Assembly (NCBI GenBank): GCA_024128875.1
Contig: JAMYFF010000013.1
Span: forward strand, 1-64,000
DNA from: Salinilacustrithrix flava
Lineage (GTDB): Bacteria; Actinomycetota; Acidimicrobiia; Acidimicrobiales; Salinilacustritrichaceae
Length of the DNA stretch: 64,000 bases
Direction: 5' to 3'
Positions 10,139-17,826 of this stretch are shown here, piece by piece. The translations under genes and the position numbers were made by a program. A model generated the notes under the pieces. That model ran no database searches, was not told where the DNA came from, and was given only the letters and a program-made list of their open reading frames with translations. Position 1 is the stretch's first letter, and the number at the start of each line of letters is the position of its first letter.

Positions 10139-10918
10139 TTGAGACGTTTTGCACTGGCACTGGCCGTGGGGGCCGCACTGGTCCTCACCACCGGGCTCCC
10201 AGCTTCAGCCCAGACCGACCCATATGGCGGCGGCGGCGGCGGGACCACGACCACCACCACGACCCCCGTCCCGGGGGGCGAGCCGGAACAGCCCCGCACC
10301 GTCGCCAACGTCTCCGATGACGACGTCGCCCCTGGCGACCCCGTCACGGTGACGGTCCCCCCGGTGTTCGCACCCGGCACCGAGGTCTCCATCAACCTGG
10401 CTCGAGCCCAGCAGGACGCCGGCGGCGTCGAGCTCGGCTCCCCTGACGCCAACGCCGACGGCTCCGTCAGCGACACCGTGACCATCCCGGCCACCGAGGA
10501 CGGCGTCTACTTCCTCTACGTCACCGGCGTCGACACGGACGGCAACCCGGTCGTGGCCATCGTGGCCATCGTCGTCCGCAACGGCGTCGCCTCCGCCTCG
10601 GCCGTGGAGGGCGAGTCCTTCGCCGCCACCGCCGCAGCAGCCGCACCCGTGCCCGCTGCCGTTGCCGACGTGCAGTCGAACGTGACCCCGGCCAGCGAAG
10701 CTGCCGTGGTCGAAGCCGTGACCCAGAGCGGCGCAGGCCTGGTCCTGTCCCCCGAGAGCACGCTCAACGTCCGCACGCCGGAAGGCGTGCAGGCGGCCAG
10801 CGCCCTGCCCACCACGGGCAGCAACGACATCTCCGCCCAGGTCACCATCGGTGCAGCGCTGCTGTTCGCCGGTACCGGCCTGGTCCTGCTCCGTCGCCGT
10901 GGGGGGTTCGCAAAGTGA
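10139..10918 (+). CDS. secreted LPXTG-anchored surface protein
   Basis: 259 residues from a TTG start with AGGAAGG upstream. Residues 1-23 form a signal peptide ending at an ASA-Q site. A Thr-rich linker follows. The C-terminus has a complete sortase sorting signal: LPTTG at about residue 223, a hydrophobic segment and a basic tail (RRRGG). The body has a beta-sandwich-like stretch but no family I recognise. It overlaps the next gene by GTGA, so the two are probably translated together. No sortase gene is in the window, so the anchoring enzyme must be encoded elsewhere. Role as a wall-linked structural or adhesive protein is inference. Confidence 0.75.
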   Translation: MRRFALALAVGAALVLTTGLPASAQTDPYGGGGGGTTTTTTTPVPGGEPEQPRTVANVSDDDVAPGDPVTVTVPPVFAPGTEVSINLARAQQDAGGVELGSPDANADGSVSDTVTIPATEDGVYFLYVTGVDTDGNPVVAIVAIVVRNGVASASAVEGESFAATAAAAAPVPAAVADVQSNVTPASEAAVVEAVTQSGAGLVLSPESTLNVRTPEGVQAASALPTTGSNDISAQVTIGAALLFAGTGLVLLRRRGGFAK

Positions 10919-11961
10919 ACATCCGTCGCACCTTCGTCTCTGCCCTCGCGGTCGGCGTCGTCTCCGTCGCCACCGCCGGGGCCGCCCTCGCCACCACCGA
11001 CGTGGAGGCCACCCGGATCGCCGGCACTGACCGGTACCAGACCAGCCAGTTCATCGCCGGCGCCACGTTCGAAGGCCAGGACGTCACCGTCGCCGTCGTG
11101 GCCAGCGGCGAGTCCTACCCCGACGCCCTCGCCGCCAGCTACCTCGCCGGCGCGCTGGACGGTCCGGTGGTCCTCACCGCCAAGGACGACCTCAGCCAGG
11201 CCGCCTTCGACTCCCTCACCGACCTCGACGTGAGCGGCGTCATCGTCGTCGGTGGCACCGCCGCCGTCAGCGATGCCGTCGGCCAGCAGATCGCCGGGAT
11301 GGGCATCGAGGTCGACCGGGTCGCCGGCACCGATCGCTTCGCGACCGCCCGGGCCATCGCCGACGCCGTCCCTGCCGATCAGATCGGCTCCCTCGACGGC
11401 GACATCGGCCGCACGGCCCTGCTGGCCTCCGGCCAGGGCTTCGCCGACGCCCTCAGCGGCGGCCCCCTCGCCTACGCCTCGGCGTTCCCGATGCTGCTCA
11501 CCCCCAGCAACACGCTGTCGGACCAGGCCGCAGCCTCCATCCAGGAGCTGGGCATCGAGCAGGTCATCATCCTCGGTGGCCCCGCCGCCGTCTCCTCCAC
11601 CGTGCGAGCGGAGGTCACCGCCCTCGGCGTGGACGTGCGCCGCATCGCCGGCAACGACCGCACGGCCACGGCCGTGGCCATCGCCGACCTGGCCGTCGAC
11701 GAGCTGAGCTTCTCGGTGACCCACGCCAACCTGGCTCGGGGCGACGACTTCGCCGATGCGCTGTCTGGCAGCGCCAACGCCGGCGAGGAGCTCGCGCCGA
11801 TCCTGCTCACGCTCACCCCGGACCAGCTCGGGACGCCCACCGGCGACTACTTCGCCGACAAGGCCGAGACGCTGAGCACGATCCACGTGTACGGCGGCCC
11901 CGCCGCCGTCACCGACTCGACGGTCAACGCCGCCGAGGTCCAAGCGGGCCGCACCCCGTAG
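10915..11961 (+). CDS. cell wall-binding repeat 2 (CWB2) protein
   Basis: 348 residues from GTG, overlapping the stop of the LPXTG gene by four bases. Signal peptide in the first 25 residues. Three CWB2 repeats begin at about residues 33 (RIAGTDRYQT), 136 (RVAGTDRFAT) and 242 (RIAGNDRTAT), each with the usual A/SGxxFPDALA-like and VxxVGGxxAVS motifs. In clostridial proteins this triple repeat binds anionic cell-wall polymer; here the repeats make up almost the whole mature protein, so no separate catalytic domain is visible. Pairing with an LPXTG protein suggests a two-protein surface layer unit (inference). Confidence 0.85.
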   Translation: MNIRRTFVSALAVGVVSVATAGAALATTDVEATRIAGTDRYQTSQFIAGATFEGQDVTVAVVASGESYPDALAASYLAGALDGPVVLTAKDDLSQAAFDSLTDLDVSGVIVVGGTAAVSDAVGQQIAGMGIEVDRVAGTDRFATARAIADAVPADQIGSLDGDIGRTALLASGQGFADALSGGPLAYASAFPMLLTPSNTLSDQAAASIQELGIEQVIILGGPAAVSSTVRAEVTALGVDVRRIAGNDRTATAVAIADLAVDELSFSVTHANLARGDDFADALSGSANAGEELAPILLTLTPDQLGTPTGDYFADKAETLSTIHVYGGPAAVTDSTVNAAEVQAGRTP

Positions 11962-11973
11962 TCAGACGCCGTC

Positions 11974-12021
11974 AGAGCCGCTCGGCGCTCCTGGGATCTC
12001 CCAGGGTGCACCGGGCGGCTC
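11974..12021. terminator. bidirectional terminator between convergent genes
   Basis: Nested inverted repeats lie between the CWB2 stop and the convergent HAD/acyltransferase gene: an outer GAGCCGC/GCGGCTC stem followed by TTT on the plus strand, and an inner CCTGGGA-TC-TCCCAGG hairpin (11990-12005). A further 11-bp repeat (12003-12013 with 12041-12051) overlaps it. Confidence 0.65.
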
Positions 12022-12054
12022 TTTCGCGTCCTGGGGTCGTCGGTGCACCCTCTG

Positions 12055-12086
12055 GAACTGGCAGTCGTCCTCGAACTGGCAGTCGT
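12055..12086. repeat. two direct copies of a GAACTGGCAGTCGT motif
   Basis: The 14-base unit occurs at 12055-12068 and 12073-12086. Related copies lie at 13605-13625, 21016-21038 and, inverted, 21064-21073; a shorter one follows the DUF4012 stop near 10031. All are intergenic. Function unknown. Confidence 0.55.
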
Positions 12087-12123
12087 GGTGTCGCACTCAC
12101 CGGCGCGGCGCGCCGAACCGCCC

Positions 12124-13554
12124 TCAGGTGTCGGTGCCCGGCCGCCGCTCGACCTCGGACTCGGGGTCGCCCTCGTAGCCGGGCGGGTAGGTGCGGGCCA
12201 GCTCCTCGGCCGTGGGGTTCCGCTTCTTGCGGGACTCCTTGGGCAGCAGCTCGCTGATGGCAGCCATGATCCGCTTGGTGTCGGGGTCGGGCGAGCGGTA
12301 CTTCAGGTCGACCGGCTCCCCCACCCGCACGGTGACGAGGGGCGGGTTGGTGACGTTCAGGATGTTCGGCAGGCGGGACGAGCGGGGCCAGACCTGCTCG
12401 GTGCCCCACATGCCCACCGGGATCACCGGCGCCTTGGTCATGGCGGCCAGCTTGGCGGCACCCCAGCGGCCCTTCAGCTCCGGGTCGAAGAACGCCGGAC
12501 CGCGGGGGATGGTGCCCTGGGGCATGAGGGCGATGAGCTCACCGGCCTCCACCGCCTCTGCGGCGGCGCGCAGGGGCTCGTCGGAGCCGGAGCCCCGCTC
12601 GACCCGGATGCCGCCCATGGCGGTGGCGAGCTGGCCCACGATGGGCGCATCGAACACCTCCTTCTTGCCGAGGAAGCGCACGGGACGGCCCGTCTTCGAG
12701 ATCGTCAGCGCCATGGCCAGGGTGTCGAAGTACGAGCGGTGGTTGGCGACGACGATGCAGCCACCCTCGGCCGGGATGTTCTCGGTGCCGGCGATGTCGA
12801 AGCGGGCGTAGGGCACCAGCTCGGGGCGGGCGAAGGGCAGCAGCGCCTCGGCCGGCTCGATCATGCCGAGCAGCTTGGGCACGCCCTCGGGCTTGTCGAG
12901 GTAGCGGATGGGCCACCGGCGCAGCGTGGCGAGGGCGAACATGCGCGGGTCAGGGTTCACGACCCTGGGGTGCGCGACCGCCGACAGCAGCGGGATGTCG
13001 TAGAAGCTGTCGGAGTAGGCCCACGACTCCCCGAGGTCGACCCCGTTGGCCTCGGCCCACTCCTCGCAGGCCGAGAGCTTGCCCGGACCCCACACGAAGT
13101 GGCCGTTGATCGTGCCGTCGTAGTGGCCGTCGCTGTCGGTGCCGTAGCGGGTGGCGATGACGTCGTCGAGGCCGAGCTGGTCGGCGAAGGGCTTCACCAG
13201 GTCGTAGGGCGAGGTGGTGGCGAGCACGACCGGCCGACCTTCCTCGCGGTGCTTCTCGATGATCGGTGCGGCGTAGGCGCCCACCATCGGCACGAGCAGC
13301 TCGGCGGCCAGCTCGCCGGCGTGCTGGACGTCGGTTCGCTTCTGGCCCTTGCTGAACCGGGCGCCCTGGCGGGCGAGCAGCATGGCGGGCCGGTTCTCGC
13401 CGACGGCGTTGAACAGCCGGTACAGCAGGTTCTCGCCCGGGATCACCCGTTCGCTGATGACGCCGGCGGCTCGCAGCGCGCCCGTGAGGATCGGACCGCT
13501 CGCGCCGCGGAGCAGGGTGCGGTCGAGGTCGAAGAAGGCAGCGGGCGTCGACAT
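12124..13554 (-). CDS. HAD-IB hydrolase / 1-acylglycerol-3-phosphate acyltransferase fusion
   Basis: 476 residues from ATG 13554, chosen because TACCGT lies 8 bases upstream, a leaderless-type arrangement. The N-terminal half is a HAD-IB phosphatase-like domain with DLDRT at residues 9-13 (nucleophile and acid/base Asp). The C-terminal half is a PlsC-type acyltransferase with the NHxxxxD motif (NHRSYFD at about 270) and a substrate motif near QGTIPRGP (about 342). Fused proteins of this kind are known in mycobacteria and other actinobacteria and are thought to act in phospholipid synthesis at the membrane. The order and length fit the family. It is transcribed away from the VapBC genes and converges on the CWB2 gene. 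Confidence 0.85.
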   Translation of the reverse strand: MSTPAAFFDLDRTLLRGASGPILTGALRAAGVISERVIPGENLLYRLFNAVGENRPAMLLARQGARFSKGQKRTDVQHAGELAAELLVPMVGAYAAPIIEKHREEGRPVVLATTSPYDLVKPFADQLGLDDVIATRYGTDSDGHYDGTINGHFVWGPGKLSACEEWAEANGVDLGESWAYSDSFYDIPLLSAVAHPRVVNPDPRMFALATLRRWPIRYLDKPEGVPKLLGMIEPAEALLPFARPELVPYARFDIAGTENIPAEGGCIVVANHRSYFDTLAMALTISKTGRPVRFLGKKEVFDAPIVGQLATAMGGIRVERGSGSDEPLRAAAEAVEAGELIALMPQGTIPRGPAFFDPELKGRWGAAKLAAMTKAPVIPVGMWGTEQVWPRSSRLPNILNVTNPPLVTVRVGEPVDLKYRSPDPDTKRIMAAISELLPKESRKKRNPTAEELARTYPPGYEGDPESEVERRPGTDT

Positions 13555-13604
13555 CGGATCGGACGGTACCCGGTGCGGCCGCCGACGTGTCCGGCGCTCC
13601 CCCG

Positions 13605-13625
13605 TTCTGGCAGTCGCGTCGTCAC
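13605..13625. repeat. TTCTGGCAGTCGCGTCGTCAC copy of dispersed motif
   Basis: One of several intergenic copies sharing CTGGCAGTCGTG-type sequence followed by GTCAC (compare 12073 and 21016). It lies between the HAD/acyltransferase start and the VapC stop. Confidence 0.4.
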
Positions 13626-13651
13626 GCCTCGTCGCCCCGACGACGTGCGCG

Positions 13652-14047
13652 TCAGCGGGGCGGCAGGTGGACGAGGACGTCGGTGTGCCGGGCCAGGGTG
13701 TCGAAGTCGGAGTCGGCGTGCAGGATCGGGGCGCCATGTCGGGCGGCGACCGCACCGATCAAGCAATCGATCAGCTTCCGGACGGTCTCGCCCCGACGGC
13801 GACACGAGCGGTACAGCGCGGCGGCGACCTCGTAGTCGACAGGCTCGGTCGGGACCACCGTGGCTCGGGCGAGCAGGCCGCGCAGGCTGCGTAGGTGGGC
13901 CTCATCGCGAGCGCCGGCCAGCAGCTCCATCCTGATCGCATCACAGACGGCGACGTCCTGAGCCAGGAGCCGGTCGACCTCCTCGCAGACCGGGCTGCCG
14001 GTGTTCCGGAGGAACTCCACCCATGCGGAGGTGTCGATGAGGATCAT
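13652..14047 (-). CDS. vapC: VapC-type PIN-domain toxin
   Basis: 131 residues. A PIN ribonuclease fold is shown by the N-terminal ILIDTSAWVEF motif (D5), E41 in RMELLAG, D94 in LIDCLIG and acidic residues D112/D114 in HADSDF, the quartet that binds Mg2+. Length is typical of VapC. The start ATG overlaps the antitoxin stop by four bases (ATGA), so translation is coupled and antitoxin is made first. VapC toxins cleave tRNA or rRNA to halt translation; the specific target cannot be read from the sequence. All acidic active-site residues are present, so it should be active. Confidence 0.9.
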   Translation of the reverse strand: MILIDTSAWVEFLRNTGSPVCEEVDRLLAQDVAVCDAIRMELLAGARDEAHLRSLRGLLARATVVPTEPVDYEVAAALYRSCRRRGETVRKLIDCLIGAVAARHGAPILHADSDFDTLARHTDVLVHLPPR

Positions 14048-14247
14048 CCTGCTCGGCCGGCGCGCATCTCCTCGAGATCACCCTCCCACCCGGCGCCTCG
14101 GAGGCTCCTTGCCTCCTCGAGGTCGAGGGCTTCACCGGCGACCAACCTGAGTGCGAGGTTCACGGCCTCCCGCTTCGTCCGCACGTGGAACCGCTCCATC
14201 ACGGCAGCGCAGGCGTCTTCGTCGATGTCGATGTTGGTGCGAGCCAT
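14044..14247 (-). CDS. vapB: VapB-type antitoxin
   Basis: 67 residues from ATG 14247. The N-terminus MARTNIDIDEDAC is a ribbon-helix-helix DNA-binding segment, followed by the RTKREAVNLALR helix typical of the VapB family that pairs with PIN toxins. The acidic C-terminal tail would wrap the toxin. The upstream ATG at 14262 is rejected because a TATCAT box lies 6 bases before 14247, giving a leaderless start. The promoter contains GTGTAT twice (near 14248-14261), a likely operator for autorepression by the VapBC complex. Confidence 0.9.
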   Translation of the reverse strand: MARTNIDIDEDACAAVMERFHVRTKREAVNLALRLVAGEALDLEEARSLRGAGWEGDLEEMRAGRAG

Positions 14248-14253
14248 ACACCA

Positions 14254-14259
14254 ATGATA
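14254..14259 (-). promoter_or_regulatory. -10 box of vapBC, leaderless
   Basis: TATCAT is followed by TGGTGT and the vapB ATG. The repeated GTGTAT around it is the obvious candidate operator. No clear -35 hexamer was found. Confidence 0.55.
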
Positions 14260-14302
14260 CACCTCGTCGCCCCGAGCCGGATTGCTCGGGGCGACGTGTG
14301 GC

Positions 14303-14839
14303 TCATCGCGACTCGCAGGTCTCCTCGAAGTGGTCCTGGATCTCGTCCAGCGCGTCGCGGGCGGCGTCGAGCACGTCCTCGTTCTCGTCCTCCACCGCCT
14401 CGATGCCGTCCCGGTCGCCGCCCTCCACGCCCGCGTCGTCGAAGGCCGTCTGCATCGTCTCGACCGAGTCGGACAGGGTGGAGACCTCGCTCTGCAGCTC
14501 GTCGGGCACGACGTCGGCCAGCGCCTCGACGCCGGAACCGTCGTCGCCGGGCACGGTCAGGCCGGCCGCGGTCTGACCGAGCGCGGTGATCGCCTGGGCG
14601 CAGTCGCCGAGCTCGATGCCGAGGTCCTCCGGGCTGGCCGCCTCGTCGCTGTCGTCGTCGCTGGGGTCGTCGACGTCGCCATCGCCGCCCAACGGACCGT
14701 CGGCGTCGCTCTGGATGACCGTGCCGCCGTCGCTGGAGGCATCGTCGTCGCCGCAGGCGGCTGCGGTGCCGGCCAGGGCCAGTGCCAGGACCAAGGCGAG
14801 CGCGCGCCGAATCCAGGGGTTCTTCGGGTGGGGCTGCAT
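14303..14839 (-). CDS. small acidic lipoprotein
   Basis: 178 residues from an ATG at the start of a basic-hydrophobic signal segment (MQPHPKNPWIRRALALVLAL). It ends in AGTAAAC followed by GDDD, a lipobox-like site with Asp after the Cys. A very acidic linker rich in Asp and Ser follows, then a predicted helical domain of about 110 residues ending in a conserved-looking Cys (EETCESR) that could pair with Cys in ELGDCAQA. No family recognised. Probably an exported lipoprotein; function unknown. Confidence 0.65.
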   Translation of the reverse strand: MQPHPKNPWIRRALALVLALALAGTAAACGDDDASSDGGTVIQSDADGPLGGDGDVDDPSDDDSDEAASPEDLGIELGDCAQAITALGQTAAGLTVPGDDGSGVEALADVVPDELQSEVSTLSDSVETMQTAFDDAGVEGGDRDGIEAVEDENEDVLDAARDALDEIQDHFEETCESR

Positions 14840-15040
14840 TGCCAGTTCCTCTCGAATGAATCCGGGATGCGTCCCACCCCTGCTCGGCGACCGTACCTCG
14901 GGGCTCGGGCAGCCGCTGCCCACCCGGCTCGCACGCTCCGGCATGGAGCGACCACGACACGTGCGAAGCACGACACCCGACACGCCGGCGACGCCCGATG
15001 CGCCGACGACGCCCGATGCGCCCGCCGGAGCTGACCTCGG

Positions 15041-15071
15041 GTCCGGCCGCGCCGGATGGGCGCGGCCGGAC
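15041..15071. terminator. perfect GC-rich hairpin upstream of the DUF222 promoter
   Basis: 13 perfect base pairs around the loop GGATG, with no T-tract. It lies 44 bases before the -35 box at 15115, so it may block read-through into the nuclease gene. It could also be a binding site; function not proven. Confidence 0.45.
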
Positions 15072-15114
15072 GGCGAGGAGCGTGAAGGAAACCGGACATT
15101 CCGGCACTTTTCGG

Positions 15115-15143
15115 TTGCAACTCGAACTGGTGTTCGCTACTCT
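15115..15143 (+). promoter_or_regulatory. leaderless sigma-70-type promoter of the DUF222/HNH gene
   Basis: TTGCAA (15115-15120), a 17-base spacer and TACTCT (15138-15143) are followed by 7 bases and the ATG at 15151. Transcription would start at or within a base or two of the A of the start codon. Confidence 0.7.
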
Positions 15144-15150
15144 GGTCGAC

Positions 15151-16500
15151 ATGGCAACGGGTCCGGCGACCGCAGCGGAGGTGTCCGAGGCACTCTCGGT
15201 CGTGCTCGACGTGTGCGCCCGGTTGGATCCGGCCGCGGTGCCGATGCACCAGGTCGTCGAGGTCTTCGACACCTTCGCCGCCCTGGAGCGCACTGCGGGT
15301 GGTGCGGTGCTGCGCATGGCGGCCCGCTACGAGGAAGCCGGGGCGTGGAAGGGCAACGGGGCCAAGTCCCCGGAGGAGGACATCGCCCGCAAGACCGGCA
15401 CCGGCACCACCCGGGCCCGGCGCAAGCTGTCCACCTCCAAGCGACTCAAGTCCCAGCCCAAGACCGACGACGCCATCCGCCGCGGCAAGGTGTCGCCCGA
15501 CCAGGCCGACGAGGTCTCCGAGGGCGCCGGAGCATCTCCGGCCGCGGAGGACGACCTGCTCGACACCGCCCAGCGCCGACCCCTGCACGACCTGCGCCGC
15601 AAGGTGGCCGAGGAACGCGCCAGGGCCGACAAGGACCGCGACGAACGTCGTCGGCGCCTCCACCGCCAGCGGGGCATGCGCCGCTGGGACGACGCCGACG
15701 GCATGGGCAACCTGCTGCTCCGGCTACCAGGTGAATCGATGAACGAGATCGATGCCCGCCTGAAGCCCCTCATCGATCGAGCCTTCGCCGACGCCCGCCA
15801 CGCCGGACGGAACGAACCGGTCGAGGCCTACACGGCGGATGTGGTCCGCGACCTGCTCCTGGGCTCGGCCGGTGGCGGCACCTCGCCAGGCACGGGCAGC
15901 GGGCAGGCCGTGCGCCCGGAGAAGAAGGTCATCGCCCTGATCGACGTCGAGGCCCTCAACCGGGGTCGCGTCGAAGGCGACGAGACCTGCGAGATCGCAG
16001 GCGTCGGCCCCGTCTCCGTCGCCGCCATCCGACGCCTGCTCTCCGACGCGTTCCTCACCGTCGTGTTCCGCAAGGGCACCGACGTCGCCCACGTCACCCA
16101 CCTGGGCCGGCAGGTCACCGCCACCCAGCGCACCGCCCTCGAAGCCCGAGGTTGCCGGTGCGAGCGCTGCGGCAGCCGCCACCTGCTCGACATCGACCAC
16201 AACGAGGGCTGGACCCTCACCAAGGACACCAAGGTCGAGGACCTCTCGTGGCAGTGCTGGCACTGCCACGACCTCAAGACCCGCCACGACCTCAAGTTCG
16301 CCGGGCCACCGGGCAGCCGCTGGCTGGTCGACCGCAAGACCGGCCAACCCTGGCGTGGTCCGACGGGCACCGGACCACCGGACGACCAGCGGGCGGCCCG
16401 CCGTCCGCCGTCCTCGGGCGACCCGCCCGAGGCCAGTCCACCAGCGGCCACCGTGGCTCAGGGCGACCTGTTCGACGACGACTTCACCACCGCCCGCTGA
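15151..16500 (+). CDS. DUF222/HNH endonuclease-type protein (13E12-like)
   Basis: 449 residues from ATG 15151, fixed by a promoter whose -10 box ends 7 bases upstream. The N-terminal two thirds is a charged helical DUF222-like region with many Arg/Lys (about 60-190). The C-terminus holds an HNH nuclease motif: CERCG at about 337, DIDHNEGW at about 350 and CWHCHDLKTRHD at about 370, so two CxxC zinc pairs and the catalytic His are present. Such proteins occur in many copies in actinobacterial genomes and are suspected of mobility, but their role is not known. No mobile-element ends were found around it. Confidence 0.8.
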   Translation: MATGPATAAEVSEALSVVLDVCARLDPAAVPMHQVVEVFDTFAALERTAGGAVLRMAARYEEAGAWKGNGAKSPEEDIARKTGTGTTRARRKLSTSKRLKSQPKTDDAIRRGKVSPDQADEVSEGAGASPAAEDDLLDTAQRRPLHDLRRKVAEERARADKDRDERRRRLHRQRGMRRWDDADGMGNLLLRLPGESMNEIDARLKPLIDRAFADARHAGRNEPVEAYTADVVRDLLLGSAGGGTSPGTGSGQAVRPEKKVIALIDVEALNRGRVEGDETCEIAGVGPVSVAAIRRLLSDAFLTVVFRKGTDVAHVTHLGRQVTATQRTALEARGCRCERCGSRHLLDIDHNEGWTLTKDTKVEDLSWQCWHCHDLKTRHDLKFAGPPGSRWLVDRKTGQPWRGPTGTGPPDDQRAARRPPSSGDPPEASPPAATVAQGDLFDDDFTTAR

Positions 16501-16597
16501 GGCATTCGCCGGCGCATCCGGAGACCATTGCGGTCCCGGGTGCGCTGCTGCGCGCCCACGCGGCGATGCGGGGGGCAGGAATGCCGGGAACTTCGGA

Positions 16598-16740
16598 GGA
16601 AAACTGAGGGGAGCCGGCCCAAGGGGGGGACGGACCGGCTCCACACCTCAATTTTGGTGCATCCGACGGATGGGGGGACATCCTTGGTGTCGGGCACGCT
16701 GTGCTCGGAGCGGTCGGGGGGACGATCCGCTCCGGCGTTG
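16598..16740 (-). ncRNA. 6C RNA (actinobacterial small RNA with C-rich loops)
   Basis: Read on the minus strand, two strong hairpins each expose a run of at least six C in the loop: one at 16733-16707 (arms GGAGCGG/CCGCTCC, loop with CCCCCC) and one at 16642-16610 (arms GGAGCCGG/CCGGCTCC, loop with CCCCCCC). A small third hairpin at 16683-16668 (GGAT/ATCC) also loops out CCCCCC. This is the defining architecture of the 6C RNA of Actinobacteria. The last stem is followed by a short U-containing tail, so it may also terminate transcription. The exact 5' end is uncertain; no clear promoter was identified. Confidence 0.75.
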
Positions 16741-16812
16741 TGAAGATCAGTGTGCCGATCGCACAAGCATCTGTCCAACAGTTCTCCCAGATACCTACCA
16801 TCCAGTAGACAG

Positions 16813-17760
16813 ATGGGCATGGATCTGCGCCAGCTGACCGCCCTGCTCGCCGTCGCCGAGCACGGATCCTTCTCCGCCGCGGCGCGGGCGATCCACACGG
16901 TGCAGTCCAACGTGTCCACCCACGTGGCCCGGCTCGAGAAGGAGCTCGGCGTGCAGCTGGTCGACCGCTCCTCCGGCGGCCTCACCGAGGAGGGCGAGGC
17001 CGCGGTGGCCCGGGCCCGGCGCATCCGCAGTGAGCTCGAGGCCCTGCAGAGCGACGTCGCCGCCCTGCGGGCCGAGGTCGTCGGCCACGTCCGGATCGGC
17101 ATGATCGGCTCCATCGCCCGCTGGCTCGCGCCGAGCCTGCTGGCCGGCATGCAGGAGCGCCACCCCGGGGTGGACCTCGTGATCGTCGACGCCACCACCA
17201 CCTCGCTCCTCCCCCAGCTGCTGGAGGGCTCCCTCGACCTGGCCGTGGTCAACCTGCCGGTGGCCGACCCCGAGATCGGCGCCGAGCCCCTGTTCGCCGA
17301 GGAGCGGATCCTGGTCGTACCGGGCGGCCACGACCTCACCTTCGACCCGCAGGACGAGACGGCGGTGGCCCACGAGGCGTCCTTCGCCCGGCTCGCCGAG
17401 CACCGCCTCGTCCTCGAACCGAAGGGCACCGCCTTCCGCGACGAGCTGGACCGGGTCGCGGCCGAGGCCGGCGTGGAGCTGCGCCCGCTCGCCGAGGTCG
17501 ACGGCATGATGCTCGTCGCGTCCCTGGCCTTCGGCGGCTTCGGCCCGGCCATCCTCCCGACGACGGCCACCCTCGAGGAACCACCCGGCGACTGGGTGCG
17601 CGTCCACGTGCCCGAGCTGCTCCACCGCGACGTCGGCCTCGCCCGGCGGCGCAGCGGGCGGCTGGCGGCACCGGCTCGCGCCCTGCGCGACCTGCTCCGC
17701 GAGCTGGTCGCAGCCGAAGCGCCCCGCCACCCGGGCGTCGATCTGCCGGAGCCCGTGTGA
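16813..17760 (+). CDS. LysR-family transcriptional regulator
   Basis: 315 residues. The N-terminal winged helix reads MDLRQLTALLAVAEHGSFS with the SAAARAIHTVQSNVSTHVARL recognition region at about 20-40, the LysR hallmark. The effector-binding domain follows from about residue 90 (VRIGMIGSIARWLAPSLL). ATG 16813 or 16819 could be the start. It lies just downstream of the antisense 6C RNA and upstream of citrate synthase in the same direction, 66 bases away. Its target is not evident; the adjacent gltA is a candidate only by position. Confidence 0.88.
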   Translation: MGMDLRQLTALLAVAEHGSFSAAARAIHTVQSNVSTHVARLEKELGVQLVDRSSGGLTEEGEAAVARARRIRSELEALQSDVAALRAEVVGHVRIGMIGSIARWLAPSLLAGMQERHPGVDLVIVDATTTSLLPQLLEGSLDLAVVNLPVADPEIGAEPLFAEERILVVPGGHDLTFDPQDETAVAHEASFARLAEHRLVLEPKGTAFRDELDRVAAEAGVELRPLAEVDGMMLVASLAFGGFGPAILPTTATLEEPPGDWVRVHVPELLHRDVGLARRRSGRLAAPARALRDLLRELVAAEAPRHPGVDLPEPV

Positions 17761-17826
17761 CCACTGCTCCCACCGCGTAGTCTCCGACCCGACCACCGAC
17801 CGACTGCGACACAAGGGGCACCCAGC

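Larger units (their letters stand above)
14840..15150. other. divergent intergenic region with tandem repeat, 13-bp hairpin and promoter
   Basis: No gene seen. An 18-base unit starting GACGCCCGATGCGCC is repeated at 14990 and 15008. A perfect 13-bp stem with a 5-base loop lies at 15041-15071 (GTCCGGCCGCGCC / GGCGCGGCCGGAC). The promoter of the DUF222 gene follows at 15115-15143. Confidence 0.6.

Noticed and set aside
10139..11961. Sortase-mediated pilus cluster
   Set aside because: There is one LPXTG protein but no sortase, pilin motif or isopeptide-type domains.
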